This document shows positions 51,601 to 61,806 of a stretch of 64,000 nucleotides of DNA, piece by piece. The position numbers and the translations under genes were made by a program. The notes beneath the pieces were generated by a model. The model ran no database searches, was not told where the DNA came from, and saw only the letters and a list, made by a program, of their open reading frames with translations. Position 1 is the stretch's first letter, and every line of letters begins with the position of its first letter. Source of the stretch: Elmis aenea (taxonomy: Eukaryota > Arthropoda > Insecta > Coleoptera > Elmidae); the NCBI GenBank assembly GCA_947652605.1, contig OX393579.1, positions 19,365,674-19,429,673 of the forward strand, in the 5' to 3' direction.

Positions 51601-53643
51601 ATATTACTCAGAAAAATTGACATATACTACTCTGGGTTTATGGAAAAGAAATGTGTATTTATAAATATCTTCATTGTGTTCGCAAAATTTTTGTAAGGTG
51701 ATACCATTTTTGAAACTGATTATTTTATTATTTATAGGAATATTCACCAGTAATTGACATAGCTAAAATCGATATGTACCAGTAAATGACATCCTTTGTG
51801 GGTATAGTTGACATCAAAGAACCATTATTTTTTAAATTAAAAATCCTTATTAAAAGTTTACAATTCTTACAGTTATTGAGTATTGAACATTTAAATGGTG
51901 AACTAAACATATTCCTATAATAACTTTGGTATAAAATTACTATACTAAGTAAATAAACATTTTACTAAAATAGCTATCCTAAACATTTGAACTGCTGAAA
52001 ATTGCACTTAAAGAACAATCGTTTCCTTCTATCTGTTTGAGAAGTGGGTAGTTTCGAAATGATATTAATTATGTTACCAACAAAATATTTAACAGTTGTT
52101 TTTGTGAAATTTTTCATAATTACAAAATTATTCATAGCGAATGTCTCTCTGTCTTTATTAATATTTTGTGAGTCTTCATAAAAATCATGGTATCATTCAT
52201 CGAGATTTGTTAACTCAAAACTTGTGTCCATCGTCGAGGAACCCGACTGTACCCAATCTTCTTCAGATTCGCTACTAGAACTTGCAATCTATTACGTTTT
52301 CTTCTTCTCTAGAAAGTATTGTTTTTGGCCCCATTTTTCTTTCAGTGGGGCTTTTTCCTTTGGATTTGTAAAGGAGACACTGGACACTAGGTTTTTTAGC
52401 TGCAGTAGCTACAAGCATTCCAAGTCGAACATCCTCTAGAGCATTTTTTATATCTTCTTCAGGATATGCTAACATTTTACCTTTGATGGGAGGCATATCC
52501 ACTTAGGTTAAAATCTTTTTCCAAGCAAGAGTTTAAACGCACCAATAATTGACAGCCATGTCAACTACTGGTAAACATAAGAGATATGATCACCAGTAGT
52601 TGACATACTAAAACCATGGTCAAAAATAACCGCTACACTAATACTTGCAAGTTTAAAACACTACATAATAACCAGTTACAACATATAACAACACAATTAT
52701 CTATATTAATGTGTTCAAGAAAATAAAAATCACTTCAACCACTTAACTTATCTCCTTTAAATCGAATAGAAAAATTTGATATATCTGAATGCTCACAACT
52801 TTTTACGAGAAAGATTATGTCATGTCAAAATGAATGTACTCAGTGTTGTCAGGATATCAACAAACAAAAGTAAAGTACAAAATTACCAGATGGCACTAAA
52901 CGTGTGGATGTAACAACAACCGAACTGTCTTTATAATGATTTAAAAACTAACATGTCAACTACTACATCGGTGTCAATTATACCCACATTTACCTTAGTT
53001 GAAAAATTATATGTTTATCAAAATCTTTAGTTCACTTATAATAATTTTCAAATCAATAAACAGTAATATTAGAAGCCAAACCCTAAAAATTAGGATAACA
53101 TTAAAAAAGTATAACTATTCTCATCTAATGTTTTAATCTAATCTATTGGCAAAACAACATTAAATAAAAAACAATAAATCGGCTAAAAAACATATTTCCT
53201 ATTAATTGGCAAAATAGCCTATACGGCTGATTACTGATAATCTACCAATGAATCCCTAGTTAGCATGCTGATATAATTTATATTAATTTGCTAATATGGG
53301 ACTTATTTGTCATAAAATGTGATAGCTTATTAATAAATGTTTATTTTTTGTATCAATTTATTCAATTACTGTTGGTTTCAATTTAAATAATTATATTAAA
53401 TCTAGTAAAACGGTATTTGTTTAGATTTATAAAGAGAATCCAAGTATGATAAGAGAAGATCGTGATATGAAAGTGGTCACAATATTTGACAAAGTAATCG
53501 AAAAAAACATATTACTGCTGCCCCTTGGGGCTAGAGGTATTAACGCCGGACAAGAAAACGAAAATTTATCTCTCAGAAACTTTTTTGAAGGCACGAAACT
53601 CTTGGCAGCCTACCTTTTTCAAGTTGCAGCTATTGAAGATTAA
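39636..53643 (+). CDS. CNDP2-like M20 dipeptidase homologue, predicted catalytically dead
   Basis: Five exons join in phase: 39636-40016, 41943-42294, 45633-45837, 48690-49032 and 53425-53643, giving 499 residues (human CNDP2 about 475). Family evidence: SNRSKFIAKLAKAVEIRSVS, LPPIILGSLG, VCVYAHLDVKK, HPCITYG, FWRLPSI, ASKPW and EGTKLLAAYL. Against human numbering as I recall it, metal ligand His99 is kept (His133) and Glu167 is kept (Glu200). Asp132 is Cys165, Asp195 is Glu228 and His445 is Gly469. Catalytic Glu166 is Lys199, and the His228 HSG loop is replaced by PNSTSDP. Zinc-dependent hydrolysis should therefore be lost although the frame is whole. The first in-frame ATG is 39636; upstream, an in-frame hydrophobic stretch lacks an ATG. 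The exon 4 acceptor (TTTATTTGAG|C) is chosen for phase. Introns are 1.9-4.4 kb and full of repeats. Confidence 0.85.
40216..40980. mobile_element. FB-like foldback element 3 with 8-bp target duplication
   Basis: Ends GGGTATCCGGAAGATTTACC and, inverted, GGGTCTAGGAAGATTCACCG. GGTCTATT is duplicated at 40208-40215 and 40981-40988. The left array (40238-40362) has about eight units of GCAATTCACCGCATAA type (12-16 bp); the right array (40912-40970) has fewer inverted units. The loop also has inverted pairs (TAATATATTTCMTGTAATTTATA). It lies in intron 1 of the M20-like gene. Confidence 0.88.
40985..41770 (-). mobile_element. LINE 3' fragment with RNase H and zinc knuckle, split by a MITE
   Basis: Minus-strand reading gives TNIPGNERADRLAKIGSETP, an RNase H C-terminal motif. 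After the MITE at 41374-41521 follow remnants ending in ICRGCGEEQEEETPLHVICQ (C-x2-C-H-C knuckle) and CEGFTHYWRRLLAMEK before a stop near 41010. This is the 3' end of a LINE ORF2 of R1/Jockey/Loa type. Internal stops and truncation make it dead. Confidence 0.75.
41374..41521. mobile_element. TTAA-flanked (piggyBac-like) MITE 4
   Basis: TTAA at 41370-41373 and 41522-41525. Ends GCTTTTCGGTGC and GCACCGAAAAGG are inverses. It interrupts the LINE fragment. Its termini differ from the other three TTAA elements. Confidence 0.8.
42385..43110. repeat. Degenerate tandem repeat, ~140-bp unit
   Basis: About five units marked by CAACACACGCTAGCACATGG (near 42389, 42533, 42680, 42820, 42944, 43083) with spacing 124-146 bp. 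Each also contains a GGGGGC..TCATTTCTACAGCC segment and AATAAAAATAGCATAATTAA. Unit divergence is high. It is a short satellite-like array in intron 2 of the M20-like gene. Confidence 0.75.
43670..44870. mobile_element. FB-like foldback element 4: inverted arrays of a 16-bp repeat
   Basis: The left array (about 43670-43840) is ten or so units of AACGCTGGAATCACTC type (15-16 bp). The right array (44699-44870) is their inverse. Inside the arrays the arms continue inverted (TATAATATAATTACAAAACA against its inverse near 44640). The loop holds a 150-bp palindrome (43968-44117, GGTAACTCAAGCGCTACAAA) and the PIF-like MITE at 44118-44577. Edges are approximate. The minus-strand frame 43641-43832 is array sequence. 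Confidence 0.85.
44118..44577. mobile_element. 460-bp MITE with ATT duplication
   Basis: Ends GGGCGCGTTCAGCCGACGC and GCGTCGGCTGAACACGCCC. ATT duplicated at 44115-44117 and 44578-44580. A 3-bp target duplication suggests PIF/Harbinger. The plus-strand open frame at 44293-44520 has no recognisable domain. Nested in the loop of FB-like element 4. Confidence 0.85.
45157..45537. mobile_element. pogo/Tigger-like MITE
   Basis: TA|CAGTGGACTCTCGAACTTCG and the inverse (CGAAGGTCGAGGGTCCATTG)|TA. CAGT ends and TA duplication fit pogo/Tigger. No coding sequence. It ends less than 100 bp before exon 3 of the M20-like gene. Confidence 0.85.
46123..47345. mobile_element. hAT-like left end with nested palindrome
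   Basis: CAGTGGCGGATCTTGATTTT begins at 46123, a typical hAT terminus, followed by GGGGCCCC. A GC-rich stretch near 47290-47340 (GCCGAGGCCCGAGGCGCGCG) may be the other part, but a clear right terminus is missing. The palindrome at 46384-47021 lies within. Confidence 0.5.
46384..47021. mobile_element. Short copy of the CAGGGTGGTCC palindrome family
   Basis: TA|CAGGTGGTCCAAATTCGATG at the left; CATCGAATTTGGGCCACCCA near the right, then TA. Internally shorter (638 bp) than 37870-39089: the left arm is kept and the right arm is reduced to about 110 bp. Confidence 0.8.
47411..48004. mobile_element. Chimeric or truncated foldback copy
   Basis: The left part starts TA|CAGGGTGGGCAAGTTTCGAT (a different family end). 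From about 47620 the sequence is the right arm of the CAGGGTGGTCC family, ending at CCACCCTATAC. Either two insertions side by side or a recombinant. Confidence 0.6.
49211..49829. mobile_element. 619-bp foldback MITE (CAGGGTGTGTAAAAATTGGC)
   Basis: TA on both sides; ends CAGGGTGTGTAAAAATTGGC and inverse. Arms share GGAAGCGCTACACGTGGCGA and its inverse, followed by the CTTGGAATTTTACAAAG motif. No coding sequence. Confidence 0.88.
49857..50859. mobile_element. 1.0-kb foldback element (CAGTGTGCACAAAAAGTAAC)
   Basis: TA|CAGTGTGCACAAAAAGTAAC and inverse|TA. Inverted arms include GCGCACCGATACGGTGATAC against CGTTTCGGTGCGCAAAAACA. At about 50265 another family end (TACAGGTCGTTTCTTATGCC) interrupts the loop. 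The frame 50640-50831 reads through an arm and is not a gene. Confidence 0.85.
51548..52994. mobile_element. pogo-like element with transposase N-terminal fragment
   Basis: Left end TGTAAATGTGGGAGTAATTG and right end, inverted, GGTAAATGTGGGTATAATTG. AGTTGACAT/GTCAACTACT motifs recur inverted inside both ends. It carries a psq-type HTH fragment (52254-52502). The rest of the transposase is missing. Edges approximate. Confidence 0.65.
52254..52502 (-). pseudogene. pogo/jerky transposase HTH fragment
   Basis: The frame reads AYPEEDIKNALEDVRLGMLV, then AAKKPSVQCLLYKSKGKSPT and KMGPKTILSREEEN, which is the psq-type HTH followed by the start of the CENP-B-type HTH. It stops after VIDCKF. No DDE domain is found downstream, so only the DNA-binding start survives. 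Confidence 0.75.
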
Positions 53644-53691
53644 CTATCGTTTAATGACTATTATATTTGCATAATTTTGTAATCTATTTAA

Positions 53692-53697
53692 AATAAA
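53692..53697 (+). terminator. Probable poly(A) signal of the M20-like gene
   Basis: AATAAA 49 bp after the stop codon at 53641-53643. Confidence 0.6.
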
Positions 53698-53699
53698 AC

Positions 53700-56600
53700 A
53701 TTATTGATTCAAGAGTTATAACATTGTGTAAACTAATTTAATCTGGACAGTTTTTTCATTTTCAAAATTTATTTATTGGTCTTAAAATCGTATAAGTTAA
53801 GGAAAATAATTTTTCTCTAAAAAAACAAACACATGAAAGTGATTTTGTTCTGACGGTGTTCTAAGATTTGGATTGTCTGTGATTTGTATGAAGATTTAAT
53901 TAGTTTGTTAATTAAATTTTGATGTGCCGTTAATTTTGTAATAAATAGCATTCTAGCCATCACTTTGGTAACGAAGATTAACAATTTATATCGATAATAG
54001 ATTACGTTAATTACGAAATAATTTTAATAAGAAAATAATAAATCTGCACATAATAATTAATAATAGACAATATACCTATAATAACATGTTTGTTTTTGAC
54101 ATATAAAACAAATTCTCGAGATATTTACAAAGCCTACTATTTTAATTTCATTAAATATTGTGTTTGTACCCTTAAATTTTCAAGAAAATCGGAATAACTC
54201 GAGGAGTACCAATTTTAGACATAACTGACCTTTAATAGGTTTTAAAGATAATTTCATTGCTAATAAGAAAATTCTGTTGGTTATTATAAGAGTTTGCTTA
54301 AATTAGATGAATTATTCCCAATTACGAGTGGAGCTACAATCAATTTTTAAAAGTACAAAATTCCTTGTACCTCAGATGTTTTGTTTTATTCATTAGATCA
54401 ATTTTATTAGTACTTTCCAAGGGCAGTTTTATAGTAGAATGTAACTGTTATTTTAGACTTTTTTAAATCATATACAATTATTGAGGTAATATCCTATCCA
54501 TGAAAATAAAAACAAAAACCAACTAGTCAAAAGAATATAGCATCTCAACATGTCAAATTTTTCGTTATTTTTAAATGTAGCAATAATTATAAAAATTACT
54601 AACACAGACTATTGAATTACACAACAATACTATAAAATTCTAATACTCCTAAATGATACTTACCTTGATACCGCAGGCAAATGGTAATTATTTAATTGGT
54701 TGTTTTTATTTTTATAAATAGCTTGATAGGTGATTAGTAAAATACGATTTTTCTTTATCTTGTGATTTTTTTAAAACAAAAATAGGCGCAGCATGTAGGT
54801 AATATCTCATTAAAAAGAGAAAAAAAGCGCCTTTAAGTATACCATAGCCAACTTGGCAGCCCATAAGAAAAAATGAAATTAGGGGTAATATCCCAAAAAT
54901 GGTAACTGATAAAAAGTCCAAAATAACAGTTACATTCTACATTAAAAATACCCTTAGAAAGTACTAATAAAATTGATCTAATGAATAAAACAAAAAAGTT
55001 GTTAAGAAAAAAAAAATTCAACATATAGGACATAGGTACTTAACAAAAAATGAAGCTCTCTTAAAGACGAATTCGATGACATAAGAAAATACAGGGGTTT
55101 GCATTTGAAAAAATTGAGTTACAAGCTTTTGAAAATCATGGAAATTGTCACCTATTTATGTGTGATTCAAACTTTTTCAAATCGAGCGAATAGAGCAATG
55201 TTGTTGCATATCCTTACCAAATTACAACTCTGTAGTTCGAAAAATGACTTCAGGAGAATTTTTTAAAAAAGACATAACCTTGAAAAATTTAGAAAATAAA
55301 CCGGATAAAAACCTGTAGTATTTTATATTGATGCAAAGCTAAAATAAAGGCGGTCGTAATATTAAATAAAAAATGGGGTGTTGTATTTGAAATATAAAAG
55401 TTGCAATTGGTTCCAGAGAGGTGATTCACCCTGTATATTTAAAAATAGTTTAATCGTGTTCGGAAGAAAAAACGGTATGAAATAGCGTTTGAATCAACTT
55501 TTTATCTCAAATCGTTTAGCCACAATCGACCGAACCCGCACTAATAGCCACCCTGTATATCATAAAATTATAAATAGATAATATCTTTTCATACTTTGCA
55601 TTCCTAATCTAAATAATGTCAAAAACCGGTTTATAAGTTAAATCGTTGTTTTTTTACAGAAAACCGTTTTTCTACGAAAAAACCGGTTTTTAGACGAAAA
55701 TCTTTATAAAATAAAGTTCTCGATTTCGGTTAACCGTTAACCAATTTTTTTTTCGGCTTCGAGTTCTGGAAATATGTAAATTTTGTAAACCGTCTAGGCA
55801 TGCAAAACTAAACTAGAACAATTCCGTTTTTGTATTTTTTTAGATATAAGATCGCTTAGCTAACACTTGTGCATCCTAAAATTTTCTGAAAAGTTCCAAT
55901 TAAGTCGTTTTAAAAGCAATCCTCCATTACACAGAACAATATATCGCATAAATGCAAAGGATTCTCATCCCTGGTGTCAAATCTCAGTACCCCGGAGACC
56001 GCTCCCTCATTCGCCCCCGGTGATGTTGTAAATTCACATACGTATAATGGCGTACACACATTTTTACTCTGAGCATATTAAAGCTGGATCATCCTGATGC
56101 CAGCCATACCCTCTCCATCCTCCATCATAATAAAACGGAGAGATATGTGTGAGCGCTGCTCATATTTTTATTAATTTTAGCCCATTTTTAACAGTAATAC
56201 CACAAATGAACGTATGACTTAAAATGATGACTTTAATAACGTTTACTTTCACACCCCCGGTTGCGTACACGTTATGCCTTCAGTATATCAGAACATTTGC
56301 GCTCTAAAAGGCTTTTTCCACGTAATATTTCAAATTAATATACGCTGAAACGGCGAGGAACTATTAATATATTTAAAAGTGTTAAAGGTGCTATTAAAAT
56401 GTTAAAAGATTGTATAGTTAACCAAACACCTGTCAGTTTTAAATGCATCGAGGCGACCTTAATGCGTTTAATTTAAATACCGGATATTAATGATCTTACA
56501 TCAACAATATTATCGTTGATTTAAACTGCTTATTAAAATTTCAATTGATTTTTTTGGATACATCCGTAAGCGGGGTTGGTTTTACATTTATATTTGAATG

Positions 56601-57004
56601 CAGAAAAATTGAAACAGTTCTATTTGGTGTAGGTTTTCATAAGAAACAAAACAACATTATAAAAAAATGATAGTTGTGTTCCAGTTGCTGAAATATCCTG
56701 AAAAAAACTATAAAACTTAAGTTTTTAATTTCAACTATAATTATTTTATTACCAGCATTAGAAAGTAGAAATTTGATAGTTTTTGGTTAGCTAAATGGCT
56801 TAAACTGACCCAGCCTGCATAGTTTTTAAAATGCGATAGTCAACTTTTTAATCTATTTTGAGTTTTTACGCCATCAGCTGACAAATTTCTTACGATTACA
56901 ATATCTTTTTAAATTTAAGAAAAATGTACAAATATACCTGGTGTTTCGACTTGGATAATGCGATCGGAGAGAATTTTCGCTTATTAACGAATAAAAACAT
57001 TATA
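53700..57004. other. Stretch without a recognised gene
   Basis: Contains an inverted pair at 54372-54480 and 54897-54995 (ATTAGATCAATTTTATTAGT and inverse), a foldback relic. Lone CACCCTGTATAT ends lie near 55428 and 55550. A run of AAACCGGTTTT-type motifs occupies 55620-55750. The stretch 55970-56350 is GC-richer and looks unique, but no open frame there is convincing. Confidence 0.45.
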
Positions 57005-57619
57005 CCGGGCGATTCAGTTTGACTGTCGCACCCCTATAACTTGTTAATTATTGAAAATAACAACAAACCTTATATTTTTGGAAACGGCGACAAATTCTCT
57101 ATTAAGTGACGTGCATTTGTTATCTCTACGATGACGTTTGTCAAATCCGCGATAGGCAACTGTTTTTTTTTAAACTACATATAGTATACATGTTTTTGTT
57201 GATTTAGGTAGAGAATTTAATTCTGAATCCGACCATGTATTAAAAAAGTATGCATACATAAGAAAAATTTCGAGAAAAATCAGTTCAAAGTTTATTCAAA
57301 CTATAGCAAACAGTCTATTTAACATAACAAAAAACGATCAAATCTTAAAAATTATGCTGTAACTATCAATGGAAATGTAGGTATTAAAATTTAATTTTTA
57401 ATAAAAATAAAAACACACAATCTACGTCGATATAAAAAATTAGACTTTAATGTATTCAAAGTGACAGCCCCCCGCTTCCAAACACAGTTGTCCTCTATTT
57501 GTAACTGCTTGAATACATTAAAGTCTAATTTTTTGTTTCCAAAAATATAAAGTTTGTTGAGGTTATTTTTAATAATTAAAAAGTTAAGAGGTGTGCGACA
57601 GTCAAACTGAATCACCCGG
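57005..57619. mobile_element. 615-bp foldback MITE (CCGGGCGATTCAGTTTGACT)
   Basis: TA|CCGGGCGATTCAGTTTGACT and inverse|TA. Inverted arms include GTCGCACCCCTATAACTT and its inverse near 57575-57602. The middle has a second inverted pair (TAGACTTTAATGTATTCAA, 57442-57530). No coding sequence. Confidence 0.88.
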
Positions 57620-57966
57620 TATATTATTGACTCAAATTTATAAAGGGAATCTCCCAACACGACACCGCTGTCGTTAAACATACTTTTGTGATTCAATTGT
57701 TGTTGTTTTTTGATACAGGGTGTCCGCAAATTACCTGTTCTACTGTAAAACTTCTGTTTGTTGTAATATACAATCAACAAGTGGAAACATTTCTATGTTA
57801 TGTTATTTTACAAAGAAGTCTTTTCTGCATAAAGTTTTTTCTTGTTTATACTTTCTTTTTGATTTATTTGTATCAACAAACTGGATTTAGTTAAGAAAAA
57901 AATATGAGCCCTTAATATAAATAATATAGGTGTATTGTCTGGCCTTCACACGTACGCTTATATATT

Positions 57967-59055
57967 CAGGTTGGTCCACATAGAAGGGCCACAATTGAGA
58001 TCTCTTAAACGGTAACAGCTACAAAGAAGTTTAAATGTTTTAAGAAAGTTATATGACACGCTAGATAATAAACAAAAAATCAAAATGGAATTAACACGTT
58101 CGCTGCGGCGCAATATCCTCAAAACTTTGTGGGGCGCGTTACGGGGTGTAAGTGTCCCGTAGGCAAACCTCAGTTCGTGCGGTACGGGGCATATGTGTCC
58201 CGTACAGCTGTACGATACGGTACGATTAAACGCATTTTAATCAATAACAGGGTTAAAAATGTGATTGTATATTGACATAATCTACTATAGAATAATGCAA
58301 TAACATAATGCAAACGCAGGAATCAGCAATTATTGGTAAACCTATTGGTACAAATAAAAATTGAATTTTTTGAAAAACACGGGAACAAGAGCCATCGTTC
58401 CGTAGAAAAGTTTTGTGAATTGCAGTGCCGCCCCATGGGAAGATCGATACGGGACACATATGTCCCGTAACGCAGCGAACGTGTTAAAAAAAAAATCGTT
58501 AATAACTCGGTTATACTTGAAGGAACAAAAATATTTTTCAGCAAAAAGTTAAAGATTTTTTTACACACTGTTATATGAAAACATTCATTTGTTTCAATAT
58601 TGTTTAAATTCATGGCACTCTGTAGTTTCATAGGAACGTTTTAATAAATTGTATTTGTTTTGAGCTTAAATATCAAAATAAATACATTAAACCTTATATT
58701 ATTGAAAAGAGGGCAAAAAATGCTTTCTCATGATGTCATAGCTATCTATAGTTTCCATTTAAAAAAATGTAAATTTGTAATTTATCTAAGAATTTAAACA
58801 ATATTGAAACAAATGAATATTCTCTTTTTCCCCAAAAATATTTTGTACCATCAAGTATAACAGAGTTTTTAACGATAAAAAAAATGCCCATTTTAATTTT
58901 TGTTTATTATCTTGCGCGACATGAAATTTATTAAAACATTAAAGCATCACTGAATAAGTCTCAGAAAGGGGGAAAAATTGTCTTATTTAAACTTCTTTGT
59001 AGCTCTTACCGTTTACGAGAGCCCAATAGTAGCCCCGTCTATGTGGACCACCCTG
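57967..59055. mobile_element. 1.09-kb foldback element split by a TTAA MITE
   Basis: Left CAGGTTGGTCCACATAGAAG, right CTATGTGGACCACCCTG|TA. The inverted arms include TCTTAAACGGTAACAGCTAC and a motif of the form GTAGCTCTTACCGTTTACGA. The nested element at 58095-58483 lies in the left arm. Confidence 0.82.
58095..58483. mobile_element. TTAA-flanked (piggyBac-like) MITE 3
   Basis: TTAA at 58091-58094 and 58484-58487. Ends CACGTTCGCTGCG and CGCAGCGAACGTG are perfect inverses. The interior repeats ACGGGACAC/TGTCCCGTA motifs. Same terminal family as 12087-12322 and 16480-16704. Confidence 0.88.
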
Positions 59056-61356
59056 TATATATATTTTAAAACTCATATTCATTATTTGCAATCTGTTGTG
59101 AACAAATCATTAAGCAAATTTTGAGACGGGTTCGCACGCTTATATGGACAACTTTTTTACTTTAAAGTTCAAATATGTATCTATGATAGTTCAGCAAAAC
59201 GCCTAAGGCCTAAGGGATCCCAAGGGCTTCAAGCGTCTATTCGACGGCATACCTTATATACCTGTATTAACGCCTGTATATTTTAATATTTTTGAAAAAA
59301 AAAATGCATTTAAAAGAGGAGAGAATCAAGACGGCGAAAGAAAGAGGAGAGGATCATACAGATCCTTGAATGATAAAAGTGTGCATATGTTCACACTAAC
59401 AGGTTTTAATGGCAATCGCAATTCTAAAGAGAAAAAAAAGGTGGTGACCGCGATTTCGTATTCACTCGGTATATTTTATATCCGAATAAATCCAGTTGTA
59501 ATCAAAACGAAGTAATTTATGTTTCTACTTGTTGAAATAAGAAAATTTCCAGTTAATATAACTAGAAATTTACACCCATAACACTTAATCACTAATGTTT
59601 ATCGGTTGTGCACAAAGTTATCTTGATATATCGGGCTCAAAAAAAAGAGTATTAGTCTAGAATGTAAAGAAAATATTATTGTACTCTCTTTTCTACTTGA
59701 CTCTTGATTTAAAACTGATTGTAAAACAAATTAAAATGTTTCTGGAATAAATGAAATATGGCGAAGAAAGTGTAGCAGTACCTGCATAAAGTCGTCATGT
59801 GCAGCGATATAACCAGAAGCTGTTTTTTATTCTTGATTAAAAAGCTAACCCCTAGTATAAAGTGAACGTCACGTTATTGTTAAGCGTATGAATGATGATG
59901 TAGAATTGTCCCTTGATCATTTTGCAGTAAAGGATGATCTTTGTAGTATTCAGAAAGTACTTAAATATGGATGGGGTGGTGCGGTATTGTTGTAGATTGT
60001 TGTACGCATATGGGACCTGCTCTATTAAAAGCAGCCTCTTTTACTACCGAAACATACCATTACCACATGCAATCAATACACGATGAAAAAGGCCGATTTA
60101 TCTATTGAAGCCGGATAATCAAAAACGTGTTAAGTAATACCAATGCTCACCAATGATGAAACTTTTATCTAGATTACAACATCGGATGCAGAAGTCTTTC
60201 GTTACAAATCGCCCTTTGAGCTAATATGAGGGGGCAGCAGTAGCTGAACCTACTTTAAAAATCAATTATTTAGATCAAATTTTAATATTTTCGTTTACTG
60301 TTTTTTATTTAAATAAAGTTTAAACATTACCTACCTAAGTTACTTTTAAACTTTTATTAGCGTTAAAAGTGTTCTTTTTGTTTACAAAGCTAAAAAGTAT
60401 AGTGCTGAATAAATTTAATTTTTAAAACTTCGTTGAGTTTAAAATAACTTACTTATATTATTTTTCATTTATGAATTGTAAACTTGAAAAATTTGTAGAT
60501 TCATAAACAGTTACGTTATTGATATCGCAAAAAAACGTGTAGAGCTGTTCTACCATACCAATAAGTTGGACTTTTTGAAATTAGGAAATAAATAAAACCT
60601 TTTAATAGAATAAAACAGAAGAATTTTGACTAATACTGCTATGTGTATACTGTGGAATATTCGTCATTAATTTATTCCTGAGGACGGACGAATACTAAAT
60701 CGAACGAATATAGAATCTTTTTTTTCATAGCAACTAAAATAAATTGATATAATCCGTTCCCAGCCCCGAATCTATTACATAAATAAAAATACAACAAGAG
60801 CTTTACCTTTAACGATAACCAATGAAGGCAGAAAAGCTAAGCAGCAGGTAAGGAATTATTGTTTAAAAGGGAAGTAATCTTCCATTAAAATATCAGGTAA
60901 CTCCAATTTTGATTATCGATGTTTTTTTTTGTCTCTTCCACAACGATTCACTAGCATTCGATTTATTAAAGAACTTGTCTATAGTTATCTGTTTCTGTAT
61001 GTTTTATAAGTTTTTGTGACGAATATTGGACTTTTTGACGAATATCGGAGCATATTTTTGCCGAAAAAAAGTGACAAATATCGGATTTGACGAATATAGG
61101 GGCGGACGAATATAGAGCTTCCGCTATACTCGCTTGTCTATATGCTGGGTCCAAAATTAAGTGTGCTTTTTTACGTAGGGCGTGCTATTATTGTTTGGTT
61201 ACAATGATATTTTTTCTTTTGTAAAAATCAGGTTGTGGTTTACACACAACAAAAAAAAACATTTTTGTGTTGAACTAAAATAACTATTAAAATTGTTTTT
61301 ATCAAAACCCCATGATAAAGTTAAAGGTAACAAGGTGGTCTGTTTTAAGGGGTTTA
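59056..61356. other. Stretch without a recognised gene
   Basis: No convincing gene. At 60985-61130 the word GACGAATAT (with variants) recurs at irregular intervals, and again near 60660-60715, possibly a worn repeat array. Around 59870-60000 a short frame (VELSLDHFAVKDDLCSIQKV) looks protein-like but ends quickly and I do not recognise it. Confidence 0.4.
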
Positions 61357-61806
61357 GGAACATTTTTCGCCCACAATTCGTCGCCCACAATTCTTCGCCC
61401 ATAATTCTTCGCCTCTACAATTCCTCGCCCACATTTCATCGCCTACACAATTCTTCGCCTACACAATTCTTCGCCTACACAATTCTTCGCCGCCACAATT
61501 CTGCGCCGCCACAATTTTTTGCCGCATAGAAGCATATCACCAATTTTATTTGTAAATGTGATTATTTTTATTTATAACGTAATTTTTACAGATTATTTTA
61601 CATAAGCCTAGAGTTGTTTATTGTATATTAAACCTCTTTTAATATTATGTTTAAAAATAGCTACATAAATAGCGTATGTTGTGATTTTTAATCTTGTTTA
61701 TGTTGTTATAATGATTCATGCTTTTATGCGGCGAAAAATTGTGGCGGCGAAGAATTGTGACGGCAAAGAATTGTGTAGGCGAAGAATTGTGGGCGAAGAA
61801 TGTTCC
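61357..61806. mobile_element. FB-like foldback element 2: inverted arrays of a 14-bp repeat
   Basis: The left array (61357-61530) is about ten units of CACAATTCTTCGCC. The right array (61728-61806) is about five inverted units. Ends GGAACATT(T/C)TTCGCCC. The loop (TTTGTAAATGTGATTATTTT.., AATAGCGTATGTTGTGATTT) matches the loop of element 1 at 35400-35690. It is a shorter copy of the same family without the nested palindrome. Confidence 0.88.

Noticed and set aside
57391..57780. 129-codon minus-strand frame
   Set aside because: It runs through the right half of the foldback MITE at 57005-57619 and its flank; there are no domain motifs.
61293..61529. 78-codon plus-strand frame rich in HNSSP
   Set aside because: Same reason: it reads through the CACAATTCTTCGCC array of FB-like element 2.
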